Source of the DNA: Natrarchaeobaculum aegyptiacum
GTDB lineage: Archaea; Halobacteriota; Halobacteria; Halobacteriales; Natrialbaceae
Direction: 5' to 3'
Assembly (NCBI RefSeq): GCF_002156705.1
Contig: NZ_CP019893.1
Span: forward strand, 434,001-498,000
DNA: 64,000 nucleotides
Made by a program: the position numbers and the translations under genes. The notes below the pieces were generated by a model. That model searched no databases, had not been told where the DNA came from, and was given only the letters and a program-made list of their open reading frames with translations. Positions 54,162 through 61,938 of this stretch are shown one piece after another; within the stretch, counting starts at the first letter, position 1; every line of letters starts with the position of its first letter.

Positions 54162-55088
54162 TCAGTCGGCCGCTTGCTTCCCGCTGACCGTCGCGCGCAC
54201 GTCGCTGTACTCCTCGAACTGTTCGGCACCGATGTAGTCGATCGTGTCCTGCAGGTACTGGATCGTCTGTTTCCCGATTTTCTTTTCGTCGTATCCCTCG
54301 AACGGCATCTCCTGCTGGGGCTCGGTCAGCACCCGGTTCTGTACGTACTCGTCGATTCGGGGCTCGTAGACGTCCGCGACGATGTCCGGTTCGGCCTCGA
54401 CCAGTTTCGACAGCACCCAGCGACCGTTCTCGATGTGGCGGGTCTCGTCCTGCCGAACCTTGCCGATCGCCTCCTGGAACGACTCGAGGACGACGTCCCG
54501 GCCCATCTCTTCTGCTTTGAGTTCGATCATCTGGTCGAACGAGAGGTAGCCACTCCGTGCCAGCTGGGCCTCGACGATCCCCATGTAGTTGAGGTAGGCC
54601 TCGCCGAGAGCGTACACCAGTTGCTGGCGCTCGCCGCTGGTGATCGCCGCCAGAAGCTCGTCGGCCGTGTCGTACAGGTCGTCGGTACTGTAGCCAGCTT
54701 CCTGGTAGCCTCCCTCTCGATACGCCTCGGTATCGTGGGTTCCGAACACTTGCTCGAAGTACCGACTGAAAAGGTCCGTGTGCTTTGCTTCCTCGTAGAC
54801 CTGCTGGGCCAGGTACATCTGCTCCTGGACGACGTCGAACGGCATCTCCTCGTTCTCGAGGGCATCGAGCGCCATCATGTACGGTGCCAGCGTCCGAGTT
54901 ACGTCCTCTTCGCCGTCGTAGAACGCTGCACACGACCCGAGGAACCGATGCTGTTCTTGCTCGCTGAACTGTTCCCAGTCTTCCCGGTCCTGTTCGAAGT
55001 CGTAGTCGTCCGGGTCCCACGTTCCCTCTCGTTTCCCTTTTCGATACAGTTCGTACGGCTTCTCCCGCTCGCTGTACTCGATCGGCAT
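54162..55088 (-). CDS. R2-like ligand-binding oxidase (R2lox)
   Basis: A 308-residue ferritin-like protein often annotated as ribonucleotide reductase beta chain. The heterodinuclear Mn/Fe ligand pattern of R2lox is intact: E60, E100-x2-H103 (EEAKH), E173 and E215-x2-H218 (DETRH). The residues of the R2lox-specific Tyr-Val ether crosslink also align: V63 (three residues after E60) and Y168 (five before E173). The context sequence MYLAQQVYEEAKHTDLF matches R2lox rather than class I R2. Its exact substrate is unknown; family members bind a long-chain fatty acid in the active-site tunnel. It lies between the intact and broken copies of a membrane protein. Confidence 0.85.
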   Translation of the reverse strand: MPIEYSEREKPYELYRKGKREGTWDPDDYDFEQDREDWEQFSEQEQHRFLGSCAAFYDGEEDVTRTLAPYMMALDALENEEMPFDVVQEQMYLAQQVYEEAKHTDLFSRYFEQVFGTHDTEAYREGGYQEAGYSTDDLYDTADELLAAITSGERQQLVYALGEAYLNYMGIVEAQLARSGYLSFDQMIELKAEEMGRDVVLESFQEAIGKVRQDETRHIENGRWVLSKLVEAEPDIVADVYEPRIDEYVQNRVLTEPQQEMPFEGYDEKKIGKQTIQYLQDTIDYIGAEQFEEYSDVRATVSGKQAAD

Positions 55089-55181
55089 ACAACTGTCACC
55101 ACACCACATTGTGCATTATTAATGTTCTCGAATCGGAAATCCAGCGGTCGAGAACTGCCGTCGTAATCGCCGTTCGTTCGA

Positions 55182-55452
55182 TCAGTAGGCGAACAGTCGC
55201 CAGAAGCGCTCGCCGGGACCGGGCGTGCCGAACTCCTCAGGCCGCTCGACCGTCACGTCGTCGCCAGTTTCGAACTCCGACGGGCGGCCAGGCAACGACG
55301 GCGGCGAGGACCCAGAGGGCTCCCCAGTGGGGTTCCATTCCCACCGCGAGCGCCAGCCGAATCGTCCCCTCGAGCAGCACGACGAGCCCCGGGATCAGGA
55401 GCAGGCGATACGTGGTCCCCGTCGCTAGGCTGTTCTGTCCGAGGAGAGCCAT
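55182..55452 (-). pseudogene. Collapsed, frameshifted paralogue of the membrane protein at 52218-54077
   Basis: The frame from the ATG at 55452 (MALLGQNSLATGTTYRLLL) carries a span LIPGLVVLLEGTIRLALAVGM that matches the N-terminal part of the larger protein (VVLLEGLSRILLAVAVG). It then runs out of frame and stops at 55237. In a second frame the same strand reads DDVTVERPEEFGTPGPGERFWRLFAY to a stop at 55182, which matches the C-terminus of the larger protein. Thus the N- and C-terminal ends are kept and about 1.5 kb between them is missing, with a frameshift at the junction. Together the two copies flank the R2lox gene. Confidence 0.75.
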
Positions 55453-55539
55453 ATCTCAACGAGCATTCGTTTGGAATATAATGAATCCGGTATCGAATCG
55501 TGCGTCCAGTCGAGCCACGTGTGGGCGCCTGCGATCGAT

Positions 55540-56856
55540 TCAGCGTGCGACCCGGTCGAGGAACCGATCGAACGCACCGCTTTCGGCGTGGACGTGAACG
55601 TAGGTTCCCACGGACTCGTACTCGAGCAGGCCGTCGTGGTCACCGTCGATGCCGTCGCCGCGGACGGTCTCGAAGGCGAAGCGTGCGTCGCCGTCGACGT
55701 CCGCGCGCGAGTAGTGGAACTCGTGACCCCGGAGGCGCTCGCCGGCGTCGGCCGTGAGCCCGTCGCAGGTCGCCTCGAGTTCGACGTGGTCGAGCGCCTG
55801 ATACCGGTCGTGCATCGTCACATCCGCCGGCACGATGGCGGCCATTTCGTGACGGTCGCCGTCGGCCGTGGTCAGCGACTGGCTCATGGCCATCAGACCC
55901 CCGCACTCGCCAAGCACGGGGAGTCCGTCGCTCGCCCGCTCGCCAAGTGCAGAGAGGGTGCCGGCGGCCTCGAGTTCGGCGGCGTGGAGTTCCGGGTATC
56001 CACCGGGGAGATAGACGCCGTCACAGTCGGGGACCGGATCGCCCGCAACGGGTGAGAACGACACCACCTCGGCGCGCTCGCGGAGCCGCTCGATCGTCGC
56101 CGGGTACCGGAAACAGAACGCCGAGTCGCTGGCGACGGCGACGCGGCCAGTAGTCCGTCCCGATGCCGGCCCCGGTTCGGCCGCTGTGGACGGCGGCGCT
56201 GCTTCGCGCGCCACTGCAGCCAGTTGCTCGGCTGCGAGCGTCTCGGCTGCCTCTCGCAGGGCCGCCGTCGGGAGTTCGGCCTCCTCACCCATGTGCAGGC
56301 CGAGGTGCCGGTCGGGAATCTCGAGGTCGGGGTTCGGTGGAATCCGCCCAAAGTATGCGAGGTCCTCGGGGAGGGCGTCGCGGATGCCCTGCTCGTGGCG
56401 GCCGCCGTGGGCGCGCTGGGCGACGATGCCTGCCACCTCGACGTCGCGGCCGATCGCGTCGGCGTACTCGCGAAAGCCGAGTGCGGTCGCCGCGACGCTC
56501 TCCATGCCCGCCTTGGCGTCGACGACGAGCACCACGGGCAGACCGAGGGCCTCGGCGACCATCGCCGTGCTCGAGCCGTCGCCGTCGTACAGTCCCATCA
56601 CGCCCTCGACGACGCAGACGTCGCCCTCGCCGCGATGGTAGTTGCGCCGGAGGCCGTCTTCGCCGCAGAGCCACAGGTCGAGCGTCCGCGAGGGCCGGCC
56701 CGCGACCGCCTCGTGGTGGCTCGGGTCGATGAAGTCCGGGCCCGCCTTGGCGGGCTGGACGTCGTAGCCCGCGTCTTCGAGCGCACGGACGATCGCGAGC
56801 GTCGCGACGGTCTTGCCGACGCCGGAACTGACGCCGCCGAGGACGAACCCCTTCAT
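55540..56856 (-). CDS. cbiA: Cobyrinate a,c-diamide synthase
   Basis: An ATP-dependent amidotransferase that amidates the a and c acetates of cobyrinate with glutamine as donor. The 438-residue protein has the N-terminal P-loop GVSSGVGKTVATLAI (about 8-22), AGPDFIDPSHHEAVAGRPSR (about 38-57) and the C-terminal glutaminase site with VLGECGGLMAM (Cys nucleophile, about 322-332) and a late VGTYVHVHAES (His). The length and the order of the two domains are standard for CbiA/CobB. It has no close cobalamin neighbour in the same direction except the cbiTLF operon 3.4 kb away. Confidence 0.92.
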   Translation of the reverse strand: MKGFVLGGVSSGVGKTVATLAIVRALEDAGYDVQPAKAGPDFIDPSHHEAVAGRPSRTLDLWLCGEDGLRRNYHRGEGDVCVVEGVMGLYDGDGSSTAMVAEALGLPVVLVVDAKAGMESVAATALGFREYADAIGRDVEVAGIVAQRAHGGRHEQGIRDALPEDLAYFGRIPPNPDLEIPDRHLGLHMGEEAELPTAALREAAETLAAEQLAAVAREAAPPSTAAEPGPASGRTTGRVAVASDSAFCFRYPATIERLRERAEVVSFSPVAGDPVPDCDGVYLPGGYPELHAAELEAAGTLSALGERASDGLPVLGECGGLMAMSQSLTTADGDRHEMAAIVPADVTMHDRYQALDHVELEATCDGLTADAGERLRGHEFHYSRADVDGDARFAFETVRGDGIDGDHDGLLEYESVGTYVHVHAESGAFDRFLDRVAR

Positions 56857-57118
56857 CGGTCGGTCCCCGTCCGGTCGGTCGATCTCGGACGCGTCTCGTG
56901 TTCGGCAGGCGGTTCCACGGGCTGGCGCTGGTGGTCACACATCGTCGGTCGTCACCTCGAGTAGTCACACCGGGGCAATCAAGCTTGGTGGTCTCGCGCC
57001 AAATCCACTTGTTCGCGTCCGTCGGGTCGAACGCAGCGTCGACGAGGTGTCCGATGTCTAGCGGCGAGGATCAGGACCATTATCCACTCGCCGCGAGGAG
57101 TGTCGGGTGATCACGATC

Positions 57119-57541
57119 ATGCCTTCATCGCTCAGCGGCCACCACGTCGGACTCACCGTATCGGACCTCGAGACGACCGTCGCGTTCTATCGCGACGTCC
57201 TCGGCCTCGAGGTGCTCGACCGATTCGAGGTCTCGGGACAGGCGTTCGAAACCGTCACCGAACTCGAGGGTTCGAGCGGCCGGTTCGTCCACCTCGACGC
57301 CGGCGACGTTCGCCTGGAACTCGTCGAGTACGAGCCAGCCGGGGCGGCACTCGAGGATAGCGACCTGAACCAGCCCGGTGCTGCCCACGTCGGCCTCGCC
57401 GTCGACGACCTCGAGTCGGTCTACGCCGGGCTTCCCGAGGACGTCGAAACGCTCAGCGACCCCCAGACGACCGCGAGCGGTACGACGCTGTGTTTTCTCC
57501 GGGATCCGGAAGGGAACCTCGTGGAGTTGCTCGAGGCCTGA
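57119..57541 (+). CDS. VOC-family (glyoxalase-like) protein
   Basis: A 140-residue vicinal-oxygen-chelate protein built of two beta-alpha-beta units (about 6-62, starting HHVGLTVSDLETTVAFYRDVLGLEVL, and 75-139, starting AHVGLAVDDLESVYAGL). Metal-ligand-type positions are His8 and a Glu near LVELLEA. The family covers glyoxalase I, dioxygenases and isomerases, so the reaction is not assigned. The ATG at 57119 is used; a GTG four codons upstream is possible. pyrF follows 69 bp downstream. Confidence 0.85.
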   Translation: MPSSLSGHHVGLTVSDLETTVAFYRDVLGLEVLDRFEVSGQAFETVTELEGSSGRFVHLDAGDVRLELVEYEPAGAALEDSDLNQPGAAHVGLAVDDLESVYAGLPEDVETLSDPQTTASGTTLCFLRDPEGNLVELLEA

Positions 57542-57610
57542 CGCCGCTCTTTCCGTCGAACCCGCGCGAGGATGGCAACCTTTTCGACTGTCGCCGCGTC
57601 ACTCGCGTGC

Positions 57611-58411
57611 ATGAACTTCTTCGACCGGTTGCACGACCGCATTCGGACGGTCGACAGTGTCGTCAGCGTCGGCCTCGACCCGGACCCATCTCGGATCCCC
57701 GACCACCTCGCAGACTACGACCTCCCGAGATGGGCGTTCAACCGCCGGATCATCGACGCCACGCACGAACACGCCGCCGTCTACAAACCAAACGCCGCCT
57801 TCTACGAGGACCCCGACGGCTGGGCCGCACTCGAGGAGACCATCGCCTACGCCCACGGCAAGGACGTTCCCGTCCTGCTCGACGCCAAACGCGCCGACAT
57901 CGGCAACACGACCCGCCAGTACGCGCAGGTCCTCGAGAAAGTCGACGCGATCACCGTCAACCCCTACATGGGCCGCGATTCACTCCAGCCGTTTCTGGCC
58001 GACGAGGAGTCGGGCGTCTTTATCCTCTGTCGAACCTCGAATCCGGGAGGTGCAGACCTGCAGGACCTCGAACTCGAGACCGGCGAACCCGTCTACCAGC
58101 GCGTCGCCGCGCTCGCGGACCTCTGGAACGAAAACGACAACGTGGGGCTGGTCGTCGGCGCGACGAAACCCGAAGAACTCGAGGAGTTGCGTGAACAGGT
58201 TCCCGACCTCCCGTTCCTCGTCCCCGGTGTCGGCGCGCAAGGCGGTGATGCCGAGGCGGCGGTCGAGTACGGCCTCGCCAACGGTGTCGGCCTCGTCAAC
58301 TCCTCGCGCGGGATCATCTTCGCGGGAGAAAACCAGGGAGAAGGGTTCGCGAAAGCGAGTGACCGGGCTGCAAAACAGCTCAAAGACCGTCTCAATCAGT
58401 ACCGGGAGTGA
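57611..58411 (+). CDS. pyrF: Orotidine 5'-phosphate decarboxylase
   Basis: Catalyses the last step of UMP synthesis. The 266-residue protein has the catalytic D-K-x-x-D motif LDAKRADIGNTTRQYA (about 90-105), VKP-like YKPNAAFYE, and PFLVPGVGAQGGDAE (about 206-220, phosphate-binding). The length and the LDAKRxDIGNTT motif fit the longer type II-like PyrF group. The ATG at 57611 gives MNFFDRLHDRI, the normal N-terminus; an upstream ATG would add 13 residues of poor coding quality. Confidence 0.95.
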   Translation: MNFFDRLHDRIRTVDSVVSVGLDPDPSRIPDHLADYDLPRWAFNRRIIDATHEHAAVYKPNAAFYEDPDGWAALEETIAYAHGKDVPVLLDAKRADIGNTTRQYAQVLEKVDAITVNPYMGRDSLQPFLADEESGVFILCRTSNPGGADLQDLELETGEPVYQRVAALADLWNENDNVGLVVGATKPEELEELREQVPDLPFLVPGVGAQGGDAEAAVEYGLANGVGLVNSSRGIIFAGENQGEGFAKASDRAAKQLKDRLNQYRE

Positions 58412-58438
58412 GCGACCGATCGCCGGTCGGACGTCTCG

Positions 58439-58909
58439 TTACGCGTCAGTCTCGTCTCGCAACCGCTCGAGCACTTCCTCGGCGTTCTCCACGGCCTGTT
58501 CTTTCTTCGCGGGGTAGGCCTCGACCTTCCCGCGGAAGGTGATGCCGTCGCCGAGGCGAACGTCGCCACCGAACGCGGCCTGCTTGTCGAGTCGCAAGAA
58601 CAGTTCCGTGTTCTCCGTGACCCGCTCGTCGAGTTCGTCGATCAGGGTCTCGAAGTCCTCGAGGTCGGCGAGTCTGGAGAGCACGTACCGGACGTCGTCT
58701 GCGTTTTCGACGCGCGCGGAGAGCACGAGGATGCGGTCGCCGTAGTGACCCTCGGTCTCGACGCGCTCGATCTCGAACGGTTCGTCGTCCTCGTCGGCTT
58801 CGTCACTACCCGGCAGGAACGTTCGAAGCGCCTCCTCGACGCGTTTTTCGTCCTCGGTGGCGTAACAGAACGTCCGGAGATCGACGTAGTGAAGCGGTAT
58901 CTGTGGCAT
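58439..58909 (-). CDS. RNA-binding / exosome-associated protein (COG1325-like)
   Basis: A 156-residue protein of the archaeal COG1325 group (predicted RNA-binding exosome subunit). Blocks: IPLHYVDLRTFCYATEDEKRVEEALRTFLP (about 4-33), ILVLSARVENADDVRYVLSRL (about 61-81) and ELFLRLDKQAAFGGDVRLGDGITFRGKVEAYPAKKEQAVENAEEVL. It probably binds structured RNA together with the exosome or ribosome. It is convergent with pyrF. Confidence 0.78.
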   Translation of the reverse strand: MPQIPLHYVDLRTFCYATEDEKRVEEALRTFLPGSDEADEDDEPFEIERVETEGHYGDRILVLSARVENADDVRYVLSRLADLEDFETLIDELDERVTENTELFLRLDKQAAFGGDVRLGDGITFRGKVEAYPAKKEQAVENAEEVLERLRDETDA

Positions 58910-58961
58910 CTGCGTAGGTTCGGATCCGGTCAGCTGTGCGAGCGGCCGTCGGCGAGTGACC

Positions 58962-59162
58962 TTACTCGTCGTCTTCGTCCTCGTCGTCAGCAGCCTCGAG
59001 TGCGTCCTCGGGGACGCCGGCTTCCTGCCCGTCCTCGAAGCTGATCGTGTAGGTGACGTCGCCGAACATCGACTCCATCGTCTGGGTGACGGTACCGGTT
59101 TCGCCGTCGAACTCGCTGTGCTCGTCGTTCAGGACGACGCGGTCGTCTTCCTCGAAGCTCAT
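58962..59162 (-). CDS. Small acidic SH3/KOW-like protein
   Basis: A 66-residue protein. Residues 3-48 form a small beta barrel-like block with the KOW/DUF1918 flavour (EDDRVVLNDEHSEFDGETGTVTQTMESMFGDVTYTISFEDGQEAGV). The tail is a run of E and D. A role in nucleic-acid binding is possible but not shown. It starts at an ATG 52 bp upstream of the divergent end of the next gene. Confidence 0.65.
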   Translation of the reverse strand: MSFEEDDRVVLNDEHSEFDGETGTVTQTMESMFGDVTYTISFEDGQEAGVPEDALEAADDEDEDDE

Positions 59163-59261
59163 AGTGGTCGTTCCCCGTCGTCGCCTAAAAAGGGACTGAT
59201 TCTGTCGGTTCAGGTCACCGGACAGTCCGCTGGGATCGCCTCGTTCAGTTGGGAAAGCTAT

Positions 59262-59534
59262 ATGTTCGGCAGACGACAACGTGACCATATGTTCGGAGTC
59301 CTGTTTCTCTTGCTCCCGATCGTCGGCGCGTACGCAGTCTACGTCGATGCCACCGACCGCGAGACGGAGGGTCCGGTCTGGTGGGCGCTGTTAACGATCG
59401 TCGTCGGCTACGGGATCGGCCCCATCGCGATGGGCGTTTTCCTCGTACTCTACCTGCTGGTCCACCTGCTCGAAGAGTGGTGGACCGCCGACGGTGGCAC
59501 GGATACTCGCGCCCAGGAACGATCCCCGTGGTGA
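59262..59534 (+). CDS. Small two-span membrane protein
   Basis: A 90-residue protein with two spans (MFGVLFLLLPIVGAYAVYV, about 10-28, and VWWALLTIVVGYGIGPIAMGVFLVLYLLVHLL, about 39-70). The N-terminus is basic (FGRRQRDHM). A second ATG at 59289 would start right at the first span and is an alternative start. I do not recognise a specific family. Confidence 0.6.
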   Translation: MFGRRQRDHMFGVLFLLLPIVGAYAVYVDATDRETEGPVWWALLTIVVGYGIGPIAMGVFLVLYLLVHLLEEWWTADGGTDTRAQERSPW

Positions 59535-59584
59535 CGGGAAGCGAAAGTGGATCAGCAGTTGGGAGAGAGTCGAGACAGGTCCAG

Positions 59585-59761
59585 TCACAGCATACTCTCG
59601 AGTGAGCAGACGGTGTCGGACATCAGCCAGGCGTCGTCGTCGTCGGGATCTTCGATACTGAGTGCGTAGAACGACTCGCGCCCGTCGTCGACGGTAATCC
59701 GGTAGCTACGGCTCTGCAACGCATCGATTCGATCTGGTCGGGACGGTTCGGCAGGGACCAC
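59585..59761 (-). CDS. Small haloarchaeal protein (DUF7331-like)
   Basis: A 58-residue product starting with GTG at 59761: it reads VVPAEPSRPDRIDAL, then SYRITVDDGRESFYALSIEDP and ends AWLMSDTVCSLESML. The pattern of DD..FYALSIxDPxDxDAWLMSDTV resembles the small haloarchaeal DUF7331-type proteins. A TATA-like gttatac lies about 25 nt upstream on the minus strand, which fits a leaderless message. It is shorter than the usual cutoff for gene prediction, so it is easily missed. Confidence 0.6.
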   Translation of the reverse strand: MVPAEPSRPDRIDALQSRSYRITVDDGRESFYALSIEDPDDDDAWLMSDTVCSLESML

Positions 59762-59860
59762 ACACGTCTTCGGGAATCGGCGGGTATAACTCAGTCGGTC
59801 CGGACCTCGAGATCGGTCGCTCGAGGGCGTTAGTCGCCGATCCCCACGCCTTCGCGCGAT

Positions 59861-60193
59861 TTACCGGTCGAGTACCGGTCGCAGACGCTCGGCTTCCGTG
59901 ATCGCGTGAAAGTGTTCGTCACAGAGCCGTGGTGCGGTTCCGTCCTCGATTTCCGATTCAACGACCACCGTCTCGCCGACCTGTCGCTCGACGGGCACGA
60001 ACCGCGGGAGTTCGATCTGTCCGTCGCGCTCACAGAGTACACACTCGTCGTCTCCTCGCGTGCTGTACTCGAGGACGTTTCCGAACTCCTCTCGTTCGCA
60101 GTTCATACACAGGTGCCCGATCTTGGCACCGCTGAACCGGTCGATCACCGCCCGGTTGTAGCCGGACTCGTGACCACAGCGTACGCAATTCAT
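59861..60193 (-). CDS. Zinc-finger protein with two pairs of CxxC-type sites
   Basis: A 110-residue protein. Cysteine pairs are CVRC (3-6), CMNC (about 29-32), CVLC (about 50-53) and a C..H..H cluster near the C-terminus (LCDEHFHA, about 90-97). The order C-x2-C, C-x2-C, C-x2-C, C-x2-H suggests two zinc sites. The start ATG at 60193 is chosen because ggagggg precedes it by about 6 nt; further in-frame ATGs upstream at 60238 and beyond do not have this. Function unknown. Confidence 0.65.
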   Translation of the reverse strand: MNCVRCGHESGYNRAVIDRFSGAKIGHLCMNCEREEFGNVLEYSTRGDDECVLCERDGQIELPRFVPVERQVGETVVVESEIEDGTAPRLCDEHFHAITEAERLRPVLDR

Positions 60194-60436
60194 CTCGTCA
60201 TCCCCTCCGATTTCGCTGCCATATTCATCACGTGCCATCCCAGCTCGCGGATCGATTTCCTGCAGCTCACCACGCACCCCTCGCGCGGCGGTGTCTGTTC
60301 CCCATCCATCCGCTGGGAATCGGTGGTAAGTACCCATTATATAAAAAGTCGGACACCACAGTGGAATTGAACGAACGTATCAGTAATAATATGTCCGGGG
60401 GTTGAATCCGTAAGCGAACTACACCTGGTGGTTTTC

Positions 60437-60474
60437 GTGTCCGTTTCGAGTGGATCACGTCCACTCGAGGACAC
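60437..60474. repeat. Long perfect hairpin
   Basis: tcgagtgga (60446-60454) and tccactcga (60460-60468) form a perfect 9-bp stem around tcacg. An outer stem pairs gtgtcc (60437-60442) with ggacac (60469-60474), with gtt as a bulge. The total stem is 15 bp. Confidence 0.7.
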
Positions 60475-60511
60475 AATTTACTTATGGATAGTGGTAGCTC
60501 TCCACCCCACT

Positions 60512-60566
60512 GTTCAGGTGGAAACCGACGCCGTCCGGTGGTTTTCGACCCCGGGTCCACCTGAAC
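60512..60566. repeat. 11-bp inverted repeat enclosing a GC-rich block
   Basis: gttcaggtgga (60512-60522) and tccacctgaac (60556-60566) are perfect inverted repeats 33 nt apart. Inside, aaacc and ggttt can pair further. Together with the hairpin upstream this forms a structured 130-bp block. Confidence 0.7.
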
Positions 60567-60769
60567 GAACGGTCGACCCCGGTACCGGGTGTGAAATAAT
60601 CCCACGAGTCCGCCCCCTCGACTTCTGCTGAGTCAGCCGGGAATCAACGGTAGCGCCGACCGACCCGTTCGTCCACTCGCGTCGACACGGCGGAGCCAAA
60701 ACCGCGGGCGAAATATCTGATTGTGTAATGTGCAGGCCCAAAACCTCGCGCTTCAGCTCGGGGAGCATG

Positions 60770-61774
60770 TCAGGACTCTTCCTCGAGGTTCAGCGCGTCG
60801 AAAAACCGGTTGGTCAGTCGCGTCCTGACGAACTCGAGGAGCGCCGCGTCGTCGTCGGCGTCGTCGGCGAACAGCCCGAGTTCGATGTGACCACCGGCCA
60901 TGTCGTGGTGGCCCCCTGCCGGGCCAAGTTCACCGTAGGCGTCCTCGAGCGTCCGGCCGATGTGAACGCGGGGGTCGTACGACCGGCCGCTCAATCGAAT
61001 CGCGTCGTCGACGATTCCGTAGACGAGAACGGTGTCGACCCCCTCGAGGTTGAGGAGGTAATCAGCGGCCTGCGGGAGTGCGTCGGTCTCGCTCGTAACG
61101 CCGACGCTCGCCGCCAGCGAGGAGCCGCGACGTTCCCGGGTGTCGATCGCGCGCCCGATCGCGTCGAGGGTGCCCGGCGTGAACGCGCTGCCGTATAGCT
61201 GGTCGAGAACCTCGAGATCGGCCGCCGGGTAGACCTCGAGTGCGGCCTCGTACTCGCGGCGGGTGGGTCCTCTGACGTAATCGAGTCGCTCGCGGTGGAG
61301 CGCAAAGAGCAGCGCCGAGGCGAGTCGTTCGGTGACGTCGGTCTCGAGGTCGACGAGGTACTCGACGAGGAGCGTCGCGGTCGCGCCGACGTCCGGTCGA
61401 ACGTCGACGAACGTCGCGTCGACCGGGCCGTCGGGGTGGTGATCGACGACGACGTCCGGTTCGACGGTGGCGTCGAGCTGCGTCGTCGTTCCGGGCCGGC
61501 TGTGGTCGACGAAGGCGACGCAGTCGTAATCGTCGACGTCGACGGCGTCGACGTGCTCGAGGTCGATGTCGAGCATCGTGACGAACGCTCGGTTTTGCTG
61601 GTGGGAGAGTTCGCCGCCGTACCCGATCGTCACGTCGTCGACGCCCTGGTCCCGGGCGATCGTCTCGAGGGCGATCGCGCTCGCGAGACAGTCCGGGTCC
61701 GGGTTGTCGTGACAGACGATGACGAGCGACGCGACCGTCTCGAGGGCGGACGCGAGGGCTGCCGCACGGGACAT
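60770..61774 (-). CDS. DHH family phosphoesterase (NrnA/RecJ-like)
   Basis: A 334-residue phosphoesterase with N-terminal DHH and C-terminal DHHA1 domains. Motifs: CHDNPDPDCLASA (about 21-33), FVDHSRPG (about 89-96), VVVDHHPDG (about 108-116, DHH) and GGHHDMAGGHIELG (about 293-306, DHHA1 GGGH-like). Family members are Mn-dependent exo- or oligo-nucleases/phosphatases (nanoRNase, pAp phosphatase or c-di-AMP phosphodiesterase types); this one stands alone so the substrate is not decided. Its ATG is taken at 61774, since the long upstream extension is non-coding in character. Confidence 0.88.
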   Translation of the reverse strand: MSRAAALASALETVASLVIVCHDNPDPDCLASAIALETIARDQGVDDVTIGYGGELSHQQNRAFVTMLDIDLEHVDAVDVDDYDCVAFVDHSRPGTTTQLDATVEPDVVVDHHPDGPVDATFVDVRPDVGATATLLVEYLVDLETDVTERLASALLFALHRERLDYVRGPTRREYEAALEVYPAADLEVLDQLYGSAFTPGTLDAIGRAIDTRERRGSSLAASVGVTSETDALPQAADYLLNLEGVDTVLVYGIVDDAIRLSGRSYDPRVHIGRTLEDAYGELGPAGGHHDMAGGHIELGLFADDADDDAALLEFVRTRLTNRFFDALNLEEES

Positions 61775-61938
61775 ACGAGTACGGGTCCTACGTGACCGAA
61801 CGGCTTGAATCCCCAGTGACAGTTTCACCCGGGTGGGGCGGAGACTGGACGGGCCCGACGAGTCGAGGTGCCCGGTCCGGTCGCGTCGCGAACGACGGAC
61901 TCGGTACGTCTTTGAGCCAGCCGACCCTTCGTTCGTGC

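Larger units (their letters stand above)
60194..60769. other. 576-bp intergenic region with two strong inverted repeats
   Basis: No convincing gene is seen. It lies upstream of the zinc-finger gene and downstream of the DHH gene, both on the minus strand. It contains the long hairpin at 60437-60474 and the inverted repeat at 60512-60566. The GC content drops locally (for example around 60380-60400), so it is compositionally unlike the coding neighbours. Confidence 0.6.

Noticed and set aside
54162-55088. Class I ribonucleotide reductase beta subunit
   Set aside because: Sequence context around the ligands and the Val/Tyr pair match R2lox, and no R1-like gene is adjacent.
60267-60605. 112-codon minus-strand frame in the structured intergenic region
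   Set aside because: Mixed codon usage, no promoter or ribosome site, crosses both inverted repeats, and shows no recognisable domain.
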